From Apus apus (taxonomy: Eukaryota; Chordata; Aves; Apodiformes; Apodidae): a stretch of DNA of 64,000 nt. The position numbers and the translations under genes were made by a program. The first letter of the stretch is position 1. Every line of letters starts with the position of its first letter. Of the stretch, positions 12,292 to 25,180 are shown one piece after another. Where the stretch lies: contig NC_067312.1 of the NCBI RefSeq assembly GCF_020740795.1, positions 46,338,405-46,402,404 of the forward strand, written 5' to 3'. The notes below the pieces were generated by a model. It saw nothing but the letters and a program-made list of their open reading frames with translations, had not been told where the DNA came from and made no database searches.

Positions 12292-15200
12292 GTAAGTTTG
12301 TTCCTAGTTTCAATTTCCAAAGTTTAAGTCTCTCTTCCTTATTTCCCTTCTTTCTTCCCTTGGGAGGATGGAGGGGGGGGGGGTAATAGAGAGCAATTCT
12401 ATTATCTGTTTTTTGAGATTCACCTTTACTATTATAAACCAGGACAATCAGTACTTTGGAAAGTAGCTATTCATGTCCTTTTTTCTCTTTTGTTAACTTA
12501 AAACCATGAAGCAAGGAGTTACACTAAGTACCTAATGATCGGTAAGCTTTATGGAGCAGAGACTTTCTTACTTGTCAACATTTGGTTGCATATATCCCAA
12601 CAGAATCTTAAATAATTATGAGGCCCTGGCTGACAGCCACCAAATTGCACAGTGGTCGTGCCTAGCAGAAATGCAAAATGCAAACTGTATCAATTGGTGA
12701 GAAGTTAGTATCGGGATATCCTGATGAACTTTTCACCACTGTGGATAAATTTCTACCAATATGACAGCTCAATCAGTGCAGGAAGAGATAAAAGAGCAAA
12801 ATTAACCCAAATGTCATTCTTTTCCTCCTTTGCACAAGCAGAGGAAAGCAAAATCATTTTCATACTTAGTGTGTGTTGGATGAAAAATATTAGCTTCCAG
12901 TTCCTGCACACGGCTAAATAAGGGGTGCAGCCCAACTTTGTAGGGTGAACGCAGCTCTGCAGAGCTCCAGCCAGTGCCTAGACAGTTAACATAGCTGTGT
13001 GGCTTAACCTCAAACAGATGTTTATGTACTTGCTTGTGGCATTTTTAGGGAAAATTAAAGCTAGCTGGAGACAATCACAGTGAAGACAAGACACAAAAAT
13101 AATCATGATGTAGTCACCAAGGTCAACATGCATAGATGGGCAATGGATCAGATCACTATCTGGGTGCTAAGATAAGTCCCAGAAAGTAGTGCTAGGCTAA
13201 ATATTTATTCATGTAGCTCTGCATCTAATTTGAAAATTAACTTGCCAGATGTTTTGCAACGGCTTATAGATGGCAGCCATGATTTTGGTAAAGGTACATA
13301 AGACATGTGCAACCAAGTACAGATTTATCACTGTGGAATTGATGGACACAGGTTCTTCCGTGGCAGTAGCTCCAACTGCACAAGCGCTATCCCCAGCTAA
13401 TGCAACACTTCCATACCTCAGAGAGTGTATCATGATGACATTGTTCCTTCACCTAAATCAGGATTGTGTTTGTCTCCCACAAATGTTTCTGGTTTTGTTC
13501 TTGTGAACACAATCTGTTCAGTTGAACAGATTTGATCCATTATAAACACGCATGTAGCCATGGAAAGGACTGTGGAAGAAATTTAATACAACTAGAAAAA
13601 TATCAACACGATTTACTAAAAGAAGAAAACATTTTTTTCTTGTCAATTTTTATGTGTGGAAATGAAAGGCAGTTTTCCAAATGATAAACTGTCATAGGCC
13701 CCTGGAAATCTGTGCCTCTGTAAAAACAGGTAGATCTAGCAAAGAAAATGGGAGATATTCACTTAAAGAGGAAGCTATAAGTGTTCCCAGAGCATACATT
13801 AAGCACCATTTGAAATGAATTAAGCTAGGACAAGTTTCACCATAAATGATAAACACAAACTCATCTCAAGCTGTAAAGTCAGTCCAAATTCACAGGTATT
13901 TGCTCTGCTGTCATTGCCTAGGATGAAGTTTACTGCTCACTAGAATTCACAAACTGTTTATTTTTCATCTTTAGCAAAACAAAACTGCATTAAGAAAATG
14001 CAGACAAAATGTGTTCTTATTTCATGCTTCTATGTTCCTTGGAGACTCAGGACATAGTGGTCATATATTATTCAACCTTTTTTTTACCCCTAAAGGTTGT
14101 TATGAGCAAACACTGCTGAAAACTCACCATATTTACAGAAGTTTAGTTTTCTCAGTTTTTCTGGTGTACCATACTCACAGAAGCTGAGCACAAGGACAAA
14201 GGTTTCATTTATATACAGTTATATAAATTCAACTTTTTGCGAGACTGTCCTGTATGTTTGATGCATAAAAGGCACAAATTTAAATAAAATAGTTGGAAAC
14301 TTGAATCTTTTCTCTGCTGTGAATGATGATCTGAATTATTTGATCAGGACAACTGAGGAGACAGAAGTCTGTGGGAGGAGAACTAAGGCAAGAAGCTCAT
14401 AAAAATCAACTTCCCTGAGGAAAACAAAAAACAAAAATCAATTAAAAAAAAAAACAACCACACAAAAAAAATAGCATTTGCACAAAGATACATATATGTA
14501 TCATAGTTTTAAACTGCAGCTGGCATCCTGTCTTGTGGCCCTCATCATCCTTATTTTCAAGTGAAATATTTTGTACCACAAAAATCTTCTATCAATTTAC
14601 CTGAGGAGGAATCTCAGACCTTTTGATGTCATAGCATTGTCGTAGCAGTCATACCATTAATATAACTGCTCACAATATGTCCATGTTATGTTACTCAGGC
14701 TATTTCAACCCTCTTGTCTTTGAGGAATTACACGAACATCATTCATATCCCTAGCCACTCGTTTTGGTAGCTGAGTGACTGTCCTACCATGACAGTGTTA
14801 CATCATTTCTAACCTGCAGAGTAACCAGAAAATTGCATTTTCACAATGCATCTCTCCAGTCTTAACAAAAAAATGCCATCAAGCAAAATTTGTCAAAATT
14901 AAATATGTCATAACTGTTTCTTCTCCTCACAGTACAGCCATGCTTAAAAAAAGCATGAAGTTTTACTACTGCACACAATAGTAACAGACTGTGGACTTAA
15001 CACCAGTCACTTTTCCTTAAATCTGTAATCACTCTTCCCAAACCAAAAAAGACAAGTGACATCAGAAGGCTAATCCCCAAGTCAAGTATATGTTGAGACT
15101 TGCTCTGGCCCTAAGAGCATGACTCTATCCATACAGATCCCACTGTTGCTTTTGCTTTCCCTCATGTTAATCCCACTGTCAGCACAGAGCCCTCTATCAC

Positions 15201-16010
15201 ACTGGAATCAACCATTGCTGAAAGAGCGATAGCTCCTTCCCTTCTGTAGACCCATGTGCAATCTAACTGCTTAAAGTAACCCTGATATTCCAGGCTTCAG
15301 TCGTAAGACTTATAGTTTATTCTTCATCCTGGGATTTTTGTATTCTCAGCAGTGATTCACAGACTGTCCCTAATACCCACAGGCTAGAAACTTTCCAAAG
15401 TGTCTCTTGATACGGCAATCCATTCTGAGTGCCAGGATGAAAATATTAAAGTTTGGCCTATGTTGACAAGTTCAGCTTTCCCAAGTATCATTACGTATGT
15501 GCTGGCTCTGGTATACAGATGTGTTTTAAAGAGACCACCCTATGCAGCTCCACTTTAATTAATGCAGTTCCCTACTTGGTACAGAGCAGAAATTCAGCCA
15601 TTGTAATGGGAGTTCAACTTCAATACACTGCTCACAGAAAAGCAACCTGGAGCACAAGTCATCTGCAAACAGTGGCACATCTTGGATTGTTGGTCCAAGG
15701 CCAGTTTGGAACTCAGGGCTGGCTGAGGATAGGATCCCTCAAGTGGAGCAGTAAACTGGAGACAAAACAAAGGCCTGGACTGCTGACAGTAGTATAAATC
15801 AGAATACAGTGTTTTGTTTCTATTTTAATTGATACTAACATTAAACTGCTATTATTACAGATTAAAACAGCCACTGGATCTCTCATTTTTGCCTTCTATT
15901 TCTAGTGCCTAAAACGATAACACTCAAAGAAGTGTCAGACCTGTTTCTTACACATATCTCAACACCAGTACCAGTACTCAGTTTTGCAGTGACTTTATAT
16001 ATATGTACGT
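12292..16010. other. intergenic DNA, no supported gene
   Basis: It holds a run of 11 G at 12373-12383 just after the LTR, and A-rich tracts at about 14440-14470. Open frames at 13209-13506 (both strands) and 15453-15797 (plus, 114 codons) have no recognised motif. I see no interspersed repeat family here. Confidence 0.45.
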
Positions 16011-16140
16011 CTATGTCTATGTCCATGTCTATGTCTATGTCTATGTCTATGTCTATGTCTATGTCTATGTCTATGTCTATGTCTATGTCTATGTCTATGT
16101 CTATGTCTATGTCTATGTCTATGTCTATGTCTATGTCTAT
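16011..16140. repeat. (CTATGT)n hexanucleotide microsatellite
   Basis: About 22 tandem copies of CTATGT over 130 bp, almost perfect, with one C-for-T change near 16023. It is preceded by a TATATATATG stretch. The array is open in several frames, giving Met-Ser repeats on plus and Asp-Ile repeats on minus. These are translation artefacts of the repeat and not proteins. Confidence 0.95.
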
Positions 16141-18025
16141 ACACACGCAAACTGCTTTCTACTTTGTATTTGAAACAGTGAATTCAATGAGGGGAACAAA
16201 AAAAACACAACAAACCCCTCCCCCCCAAAAAAAAACCAAAACACCACAGGGCTTGTTGGACCTCTTGCTGAGGTGCTTCCATTCATAAGCAAAAACTAGC
16301 CCAGAAAAAAAGGTAAATAGGTTTATTTCCGGTTAAAAAATAAATTCAGCTAATTCAGCTCCACAAGAAATCCAGTGCCACTAGAGCCAGTGCAAACCTC
16401 AACATGTGCTTGACTTGAAATTAGCCTTCTGACGTTTAGCTCAGCTTTAAGTATAGCTTTGTATTAAAGAAATGCCAGCATTCTCAGCTAGCTTCAAGGT
16501 CAAAGGCAAGATCTATGCAGAGCTTTCCATTCACAGCCACTTAGGGTATGCATCCCCATTCCTGAATTTGGCTGTGGAATCACTATTTCCTCCGGTAACC
16601 CTTCAAGGATGGTATGAAGTTCCAAGTTAATATGCCACATAAACCCAGGAGGCTTTGTGGGATCATATCCTACTACACTACTGTTAACAGTAAGCTAAGT
16701 CATACTGTAATACTTTGGATTGAAAACAGTGGGGGAAACACCTGGCAACGTTTCAACCATTTAATTGTTTCTGTCTTTAATGGTAGGGTGGATCAACTGG
16801 CTGATTAGAAATTTCACTCTGGTTTCAGCTAACAGCACTAAAAAGGACTGCTGAGCTGAGTCAAAATATACAATTAAACTCAAGCAATTGTGCTTTGTAT
16901 ATGAAAAAGCGGATTTTCAAATAGTTGCCTATGGTAATTTTGCAAGAGAGATACAGCCTGAGTGCATGACTGCACTAATAGTGTCCCTAAATGGCCCCTT
17001 AGTAAGGCAGCACAAGACTTGGTAAGCTTTATGCAGCCAAATGAGCCCATTCTTAAACCTAAAATGTTGACACAGCATCCTGAATGGTGGACAAGACAGA
17101 AATACACACCTGATAGCACTTGGAGAAGTGCATAGCTAAAAATGTGGTAGAGCTCAGCTCTGCCAGATCTATAAAAATGTTTTCTGGCTCTGCAGAGTCT
17201 CAGGTGGCTATAAACATCATGTTTTCAAACTTCAAAATAAATAATTGTGCAAAACTTCCTTTTCCTCAGTACTTTCTTTAATAAATATGGAACTCTATTT
17301 TATTTAAGAAAAAATATCACAGTCTTGCAGTCTCTTGTTGTTTGCCAAAGAATCTTTCCCTCAGAGGAAGATAACTGGGGTTGTCTTGTCACTTCTCCCA
17401 TGTAATGGCAGATTATTGGGTTTTTTCTGTATACAAAGGACATAAACTACATTTATTTTCATTACAAAACCCTTTGATTATCATATTGATTTTCACATAA
17501 TGTTTAATGACTAACAGTTAGACTCACAGTAAAAGGAAAATCTAAGATGCTCTGTTATGAAGCTGCTTTTATTCCATAAATTCACACCAATCTGAGACAG
17601 AGCATTACATCGTTGTACAACATCTGTGTAAGATTGCCTCTCCAGGGGACTGCGGTAGCTGTTCCCTTTCATTTGGTAGTATCACTCCCATCTTGTTTGT
17701 ACTAACCTCCATCCATGTTCTGTCAGAGAGTGAGGGATGGCTGCTCAACTCTTCTGCAATTCTAATAGGACGAGACAGTGGTATCATTATGATGTCAATA
17801 TGTAGGCTGTCATTTCCTTACTAGGGAAGGGAACACCAGTTTAAATTTATGAATTGAATATATTTACAAATTCCACAGTCAATTTAATCTGATATAAATC
17901 AGCTTTGCTACAGAAAGGGGCTGCCTGTCACAGAGAAGTGGTTGCTTATCCCTGCCTCCTGCTGCCAGCACTAGTGCTTATGTGGCAAAACACATCAAGG
18001 AACTGATCCAGCTGAAAACTGGCAA
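16141..18025. other. intergenic DNA, no supported gene
   Basis: A- and C-rich low-complexity sequence lies at about 16197-16250. The remaining short open frames on both strands look like chance. No exon, RNA gene or mobile element was recognised. Confidence 0.45.
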
Positions 18026-18043
18026 TTTTTTTTATTTATCTAT

Positions 18044-18082
<39 letters not shown>

Positions 18083-18084
18083 TT
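18026..18084. repeat. (TTTA)n microsatellite
   Basis: A 59-bp TTTA array with one TATC interruption near 18038. Its flanks are imperfect inverted copies: CCAGCTGAAAACTGGCAA at 18008-18025 and TTGCCAGCTGAGTTTTCAT at 18083-18101. The array therefore sits in the loop of a possible hairpin. Confidence 0.9.
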
Positions 18085-19209
18085 GCCAGCTGAGTTTTCA
18101 TTCAGATAAAGTTCCTTTTCCAGCTCACTCATGGCTGCACAAGCAGTAATGTCAGTGTAAGGGAGGCAGTACAAACACATATCGCACAGTGTAAAACAGA
18201 GGGGAATTCATCCTTTTAGCAGTAGCAGCCATTTATCCTGCTTAAGTTGATCATGGACCTGTGGCATTTGTTAAATTATTGCCAGTCACAGTACGGATTA
18301 TTTTACTTTCCTGCTTCCTGCTTCTGCAAGTCAATTAGGGTCAGAGTCTAAATAAACTAATATAAGCTGCTATTAACCTGGAGTGAAAAAAGCTGTTCAG
18401 GGCATATATACTGCTTATTTGAACCAGTGCAAGGTCTTCTGCCTGTGTACAATCTCTCCTCTTCATACATACATGGAGGTGAAGAGACAATGACAACAAC
18501 CCCTACATGATCCTACAGGAAACTGCTGACAGTAATAAGCACTGATCTTACCAGTCCCTACCAAGAAAGCTCTGTGACACCATAAAAATAATTGGATTTG
18601 CTTGTGTTTAAGTTTCACATAGCCTTTAGAAAGCAGGAACACTTGGTTAGCTGTCAGAAATCCTAGTATCATCTCTAGCAGAATAAAAACAACTCAAACA
18701 GTCAAATAAAAATAAAAAATCTCAGGCTGACTAGTGTTAGATCCTTCTATCCAGGACCCTTACCATTACTCTGAAAGCTCCAGTCTAGACTGCCTGAGGT
18801 CTGGCTTTTCCTCAGAGAACTGTGAGTCACACAGGCTGACCGTTTTTCTTCATGGAAGTCTGTTCCCAAGATTTCAGTAAATGTTCAGTGAGGGTAACTG
18901 CTTTCCATTGTTTTCCATAATATTCTTCATAACCAATTTGACATTGCCCAGTCTGGTTAGTGATCTTGTCTCAACCATAAGCTGGAACTTGGGAACCTAA
19001 AACTTTCTAGTCAGCAGACACTTCAGCTACACTGGCCATCACTGAACTCTACATACTCCTAAGCATGCCTTTCAGCACAGCTCCCAAGAAGCCAGGGTCA
19101 CCCACCTTTTTCTCACGCTTTTTTCTTTTTTTCCATTTCTGCCTCCGGGACTTAGGCATCTACTGATGCTGAAGCTCTCACAAATACTTAATATCTACGC
19201 AGGAATACA
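18085..19209. other. intergenic DNA, no supported gene
   Basis: No exon-like or repeat-like structure was recognised. The minus-strand open frame at 18463-18672 has no known motif. Confidence 0.45.
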
Positions 19210-19962
19210 GTTGGGTTTCTACAGGTACATAAACCAGAAAAGGAAGGTTCAAGAAAGTGTATCCCCCTGATGAGCCACAGTGGTGAAATGGTAACAACAG
19301 ATGAGGAGAAGGCTGAGATTCTCAACAACTTTTTGCCTCAGTCTTCACTAGCAACCCCTCTCCTCACAACTCGCATGTTGATGGCCCACAAGATGCAGAC
19401 CAGAGAGACAAAGTCCCACCCACTGTAAGTGAAGATAAGGTTCATGACTATCTGAGGAACCTGAAGATACACAAGTCCATGGGACCTGATGAGATACATC
19501 CCAGAGTTCTACAGGAATTGGCAGATGTAGTTGCCAAACCACCATCCATGATATTTCAAAAGTCATGGCAGTCAGGTAAGTCCCTGGTGATTGGAAGGAA
19601 GGAAATGCTATGCCCATATTTAAAAAGGGTAGAAAGGAGGACCCTGGGAATTACTGACCTATCAGCCTCACCTCTGTGCCTGGGAAGACCATGGAACACA
19701 TCCTCCTAGAAGACATGCTAAGACACATGGAGGTGATCCAGGACAGCCAGCACAGCTTTACCAGGGGCAAATCCTGCCTGACCAATCTAGTGGCTTTCTA
19801 CAACGAAGTGACTACATCAGTTGACCAGGGAAAAGCAGTGGATGTGATCTATCTGGACTTCTGCAAGGCCTTTGACACTGTCCCCCACAACAACCTTCTC
19901 ACTAAATTGGACAGATATGGGTTTGATGGGTGGACTGTTCAGTGCAAGCTGAGCAGCTGACA
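19210..19962 (+). mobile_element. CR1 ORF2 mid-fragment (plus)
   Basis: A degraded piece of CR1 ORF2 runs from the linker after the endonuclease into the reverse-transcriptase domain. Recognisable blocks are KSMGPDEIHPRVLQELAD, a degraded SIIF-KSW segment, [16 protein letters not shown] and [14 protein letters not shown]. At least two frame changes occur between 19440 and 19700. It stops abruptly after the YGFDGW block with no 3' tail. Its last 145 bp recur at the start of the next CR1 piece, about 1.2 kb downstream. Confidence 0.85.
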
Positions 19963-20992
19963 AAGGGTAGACTTTCTACAATGCAGTTAATGTTCCAGAA
20001 AGTTCGTTATTATATGGTTAGAAGCAGTTTTTCACAATGAGACAATGTATGTTTACATGTTATTTTTCTGTATCGATGCTTACTTATCCTATCAAAATTA
20101 ATATTTAATATAGGGCAAAGCTCTCTGTATTCCAGGAAAACATGCAGTGATGGCAAATTCGGTGCCCTTTAGTGCAAACATGAAATTAAATCTACACAAT
20201 GCCATAAATCCTTTATTAATATTACCTCTGGTTTTGGCTTTCCAAATTTCAGCAAGTTTAGCTAAAAATCACTTTTACCCTTCAGGAATTTTGGTTGCAT
20301 TCTCCATTAACTATGCCAAACTATCCCTTAGGAAATGGAGCTAGAAGTGTGTCACTACACTGTGTGTTCAATGAAAAGATGTATTTTACCTTTAAATTTG
20401 CATTGTTTGGTGAGAGAGAAGGGTGAACCGTTACCCAGAACAACAGAATGAACATCCAAAATAGCACACACAAACTAAGAAGTCACCAAGACATTATTTT
20501 TCACTTCACCAAAGTTTAACTGTGCAAGATTGACTGCCCTGAATAAAACTAAAGATCCATGGAAAGCACATACAATATCAGCAGCTTAGGAAGGTCTCAA
20601 TCATAGGGCTACTGCTTGGCAGATCAGTCTCTTCTGGAATGAGATGCCCCAGTCTTTTGAATTGTATGCCCTTCTTCTGCTTGGCTCACAGAGTGATCGC
20701 ACTGAGTCACCTAATCCTTTCCATGCAAAGCAAAGAACACACATTGTTTTTTGACTAAACTGGATTTCAAAAACATTTAGACCAAACTGTGGTTTTTCCT
20801 GTAGCTTTGCTATTCTCTGTATCACAAGTGATGGCTAGAGATGGACGGGAGGATAAATGCTACAAAGTAAAATCTCAGCTCCTTTCAACTTAATGAAGCT
20901 CTGCTGTTGCTCTCAGTGCTGCCAGGATTTCACCCCAGCTTGACTCAACAGAGGGACTTGGAGCTAGCTCAGCTTTAGGAGTAGTCACATCC
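19963..20992. other. about 1-kb non-CR1 spacer between two CR1 pieces
   Basis: AT-rich sequence lies between two same-strand CR1 segments that share 145 bp. It has no recognisable ORF or LTR termini. It could be an insertion into one element or ordinary unique DNA between two separate insertions. Confidence 0.4.
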
Positions 20993-22152
20993 ACCTTTCT
21001 ACAACGAAGTGACTACATCAGTTGACCAGAGAAAAGCAGTGGATGTCATCTATCTGGACTTCTGCAAGGCCTTTGACCCAGCCCCCCACAACATCCCTCT
21101 CTTTAAACTGGGGAGATATGGGTTTGACGGGTGGACTTTTCATTGGATAAGGAATTGGCTGGATGGTCACACCTGAAGGCTGTGGTCAATGGCTCTAAGT
21201 CCAGATGGAAAACAGTTATCAGTGGTATCCCTCAGGGGTCAGTGCTGGTTCTGGTGTTGTTTAATATTTTCATTAACGATATTGATGGTGGCATTGAGAG
21301 CACCCTCAGCAAGTTTGCTGATGAAACCAAGCTGGGTGGTGCAGTTGATATGCCAGAGGGACAAAATGGCATCCAGAAGGACCCAGACAAGCTAGAGAAG
21401 TGGGCCCAGGTGAACCTCATGAGGTCCAACAAGGCCAAGTGCAGAGTCCTGCACCTGGGCCAGGGTAACTCAAGATACGAATACAGGCTGGGAGAGGTCA
21501 CACTTGAGGGCAGCCCTGTGGAAAAGGACCTGGGGGTACTAGTGGATAAAAGCTGGACATGAGACACCAATGTGCACTCACAGCCCAGAAGGCCAACTCC
21601 GTCCTAGGCTGTATCAAAAGAATTGTGGCCAGCAGATGAAGAGAGGTGATTATGCCCCTCTACTCTGCCCTGGTGAGACCTCACCTAGAATACTGCATCC
21701 AGCTCTGGTGCCGTCAGCACAAGAAATATGTAGACCTGTTGGAACGTGTCCAGAGAAGGGCCACAAAAATGATCCGAGGGGTCGGTTGTTCAGCCTGAAG
21801 AAGAGAAGGCTCCAGGAGGAGCTCATAGTGGCCTTCCAGTTCCTGAAGGGGGCCTACAGGAAAACTGGGGAGGGTCTTTTTATAGGGGCTTGCAGTGAGA
21901 GGACAAGGGGTAATGGTTCTAAGCTGAAAGAAGAGAGATTTAGGTTAGAGATCAGGCGTAAATTCTTCAGTTTAAGGGTGGTGAAACACTGGAACAGGCT
22001 GCCCAGAGATGTTGAGAGGGCTCCATCCCTGGAGGTGTTAAAGGGCAGGTTGGATGGTGCTCTGAACACCGTGTTCTAGTGGCAGTTGGAATTCGGTGAT
22101 CTTTAAGGTCTCTTCCAACTCCAAACATTCTGTGATTCTGTAATTCTGTGAT
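20993..22152 (+). mobile_element. CR1 3' half with tail (plus)
   Basis: This copy starts inside the reverse-transcriptase domain ([11 protein letters not shown]), runs through [17 protein letters not shown] and the metal-binding box, and continues to the ORF2 C-terminus and the 3' tail of ATTCTGTG octamers at about 22125-22152. The box reads [11 protein letters not shown], so the second catalytic aspartate of FADD is glutamate. The frame breaks near 21562 (21131-21562, then 21570-22079), so it is a non-functional copy. The end of ORF2 is well kept (KHWNRLPRDVERAPSLEVLK). Confidence 0.9.
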
Positions 22153-24839
22153 ATGAAACACCAAAACCCAGCATTATACACACTTTATCTTTCAGTGCAG
22201 TGGTCCACTTGCACATTGGGAAATAGTGGCAGAGGATGCAGGCTACAGACCCATATACAGTTTCTCAGATGAGCTCAAGAGGGGTTATGTGGCTTAATAA
22301 AGTAACACCATGTTTTCCTGCCACTCTTATCCATACATGCAACTTGACCTGCTGTTGGAACTAACAGTACTTTAAGGCCCCTGCTAATGGTTAATAATCT
22401 CCTGTGTACACAGGTCTTGATTGAAATGATCAGAACCAGCTCTTTGGGTGGCTCCAGTCTTATCTTACTTGAAGATGATAAAGGGGGTCCATCTACTCTT
22501 AGTGCAGCTCCTTGCAAACCCCTGGGCAGAAGCAATCACTTTCTGGCAGATTCTGTCAACAGCAAACAGCAGTGCTTTTCTGCAGTGTTACACCAGTCTC
22601 ACCTCTACAGGGCAGTCAGGCAACAGCAGCATCTGAGCAATTTACTTTGTCCCTATTCCTATGTGTTCCTTGTCGGTGAGTCCGTAAGGGGAGGGAAGGA
22701 AGAAACAAAGTAGCACAGCAAGAAATGTTTACCAGCTGCTTTACAGTTTCCCAGGTTGTTAGCTCTTGCAGTTAGAGGGATGACTTCTGATCTTAAACAA
22801 ATGGCACAGGGTATGAAAATTGATCAATACTTCTTTACCAGCATCCCCATTTTGTAAGTTACCTGCAGAATCGGTCTGGGAACATGATACCCAGAAAAGC
22901 TCTCCAGAACTATATTTACACTGCATTTGGTAAAAAAAAAAAACAACAAACAGTAAGTGTGATGTTCCTCTGTTTACTCATCTCTGTTTAATTTTTCTGT
23001 CTTCCATCTATGAGAAGGGGAAAACTAACAAACTAGATACTAAATGATGCATTTCAGCATCTGAATGTTGTAACTTAAAGTGATGCTATCAGTTAGTCCA
23101 AATTGAAAATGAACGCTTTGTTCCTAATATAGTAACAAAAAATACTGAACAAATGTAACTACAGCCATTCTTTTTAAACTCAAAATACTAACCCCTTTAT
23201 ACAGTTAGAGAACTCAAATGAAAGCAAGAGTTGTTTGGATTCTATTTTCTAGAAGTAAATATTTTCATATATTGATAAAACAAACATACATATTTTTGAA
23301 TCCATGCAAAAATGACATCTCATTCATTTTGTATGAAACATTTTATGGTCCTAATCTACAACGTCTTCTGTTTTCTCAAGAGTACATTAACATACTTGAC
23401 AGATTTTAAGCAAGTAAATGAACCTTGACACATATTTATTTTAGAAGTTCTTGTAAATCACAGCAGGTAGATGCAGACAGCATGATGTAATCTGTCTCTT
23501 CAAAATTTCTGCTATTTAACACAGGAAAACCAAAGTGTCTTCCTGAGATAACATGTTGTGATTTTTATCATAATGTTCTTTCTATTAAATATCTTACCTA
23601 CAGCTGTTGGCATGTGAGTTCTTCTAGCACTTATTTAGTTGATTTTCACATAAACATACATCACAGACTCAATTCTGAAAGACATGGTGCTTTGGTACAA
23701 GCCTGGAACAAGAATAGCTTCATCTAATCAGTATGAATTAGTAACAACGTAAAAGATACCATAAAGCTAAAGTAGTTAACCTGTATCTACAAGAAAATGG
23801 TTGAGCTTAGATCAGTTAGAGTCAACAGTTGTACCAGCACTGGGAATGCCTTATCCAGTAAAGCTGAGTTAGTCCAGCAGAGCACTCCCTGCAAGTATTC
23901 CCTACCGAAACAGCTGTTCCACATCTCCAGCTACAAAATTCCACTCTCTTGTTGGAAACCAGTGTCCCCACAGGAGGCATGAAAGAGCAGGCCCTCAGAA
24001 CACCCTTCATCTGCTTCAGTGTCAAGTGGATCAACTTAATTCATACAGCTCTCTTAATATTAAGACGGCCTTTGCACCAAATTGGATGAGAGGTGTTCAC
24101 AAATTCCAGGTCATAACTTTAGATGGGGCAAAGGCAAGTTTTAGCCAAAGGGAGTTACAAACAGCATAAGATGACAATGTAATTACCTAGTACAGTCATT
24201 TATTCTGTGACTATCTGACCCATATGTCTGATGTGATCATATGTCTAGCCAAAGTGCAATAAGTACTATCTTGACTTGTCCTGGAATACCAAAAGCATCC
24301 CTCTTCCACACACTCCTCTCACCCCTCCTCAACAACAACAACAAAAAGACAAAGCTGTAATGCTGCCGTCCTCTGTTACAGCTTAAGTAAAGCTATGTGT
24401 ACTCCTGGGTTCAGCAGAACCACGTGAGAAAAAACTGCCTGGACCCACTTTTTTACCACTGCTCAATTGCAAGTCTTTTTGCTGATACTGTTGAGCCATA
24501 GTGAAGTTGTGTACATGGTAAGTGATATTGCATGGGCTCAGACAAGGAATATTCACTAATGGGTCTAATTTTACTAACAATAAAAAAGTTTCAAAAGGCA
24601 TCTCAAGAGCTACAGACCTCTATCAAGAACTGTTACCTGTGGAAAACCCTGGCAGAGACAAGGCATGTAGACAGAATGGAGGGGTTTAAACCTTTGTGAT
24701 ACACCTGCTGCAGTTAGTTTTATATCTATTGTGTTTCTGCAGAGCAGTTTTTTCTTCCCCATGCAGTATGTGGTCATACAGAAGTTCTTATATTAAGAAG
24801 TAAACTGGAGTTGAGGTCTTCCTGATTTGGGATTTTTTG
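22153..24839. other. intergenic DNA upstream of the EGF-CFC gene
   Basis: No exon was recognised. Short open frames near 22275-22713, 23797-24034 and 24383-24601 lack motifs. The stretch is the likely upstream flank of the gene at 25.2-29.2 kb. Confidence 0.45.
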
Positions 24840-25180
24840 TGGTCATGGGCCGCTAAGTACCGCCCCTCCTGCCCACCCGCCCCCAGCAGTAGGTGTCCCA
24901 CTTTGCTCCACCCTTCAGCAGTCCATGTAAATTGAGAGCAGACCAGGGACTCGTAGCTCTGGGGGATAGTCTCTGCCTGCCAGGGCCACCGCGTGGGCTC
25001 AGGAAGCGGTACAATTGAGAACTATGCCCTTTCAACGTTGTTATAAGCTGGACAGAAAGATAAAAGTTTCATCTACCCTCGTTTCTCCTTCTCTTGTGTG
25101 TGGTATGAGGATTGCTGCATGCAACAAGCTTCAGTGAGAGGGTTTGGACCTCTTCTGCGCAAAATTTCCTGGAGGGCTTC
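24840..25180 (+). promoter_or_regulatory. probable promoter / 5' UTR region of the EGF-CFC gene
   Basis: Base composition shifts here to clearly GC-richer, with roughly eight CpG dinucleotides in about 200 bp (CCGC, ACCGCC, CCGCGT, GCGG and others), in contrast to the AT-rich flanks. It ends just before the first coding exon. No strong TATA box was seen; TTATAAG at about 25040 and GATAAAAG near 25060 are weak candidates. The transcription start cannot be fixed from sequence alone. Confidence 0.4.

Noticed and set aside
15883-16288. Open frames encoding Asp-Ile or Met-Ser repeats
   Set aside because: They are translations of the CTATGT microsatellite.
25086-25135. ATG at 25105 (MRIAACNKL) with GTGAGA donor as first exon
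   Set aside because: Phase is compatible with exon 2, but the peptide does not resemble EGF-CFC N-termini, whereas the exon at 25181 carries CRKM and a stronger GTAAGG donor.
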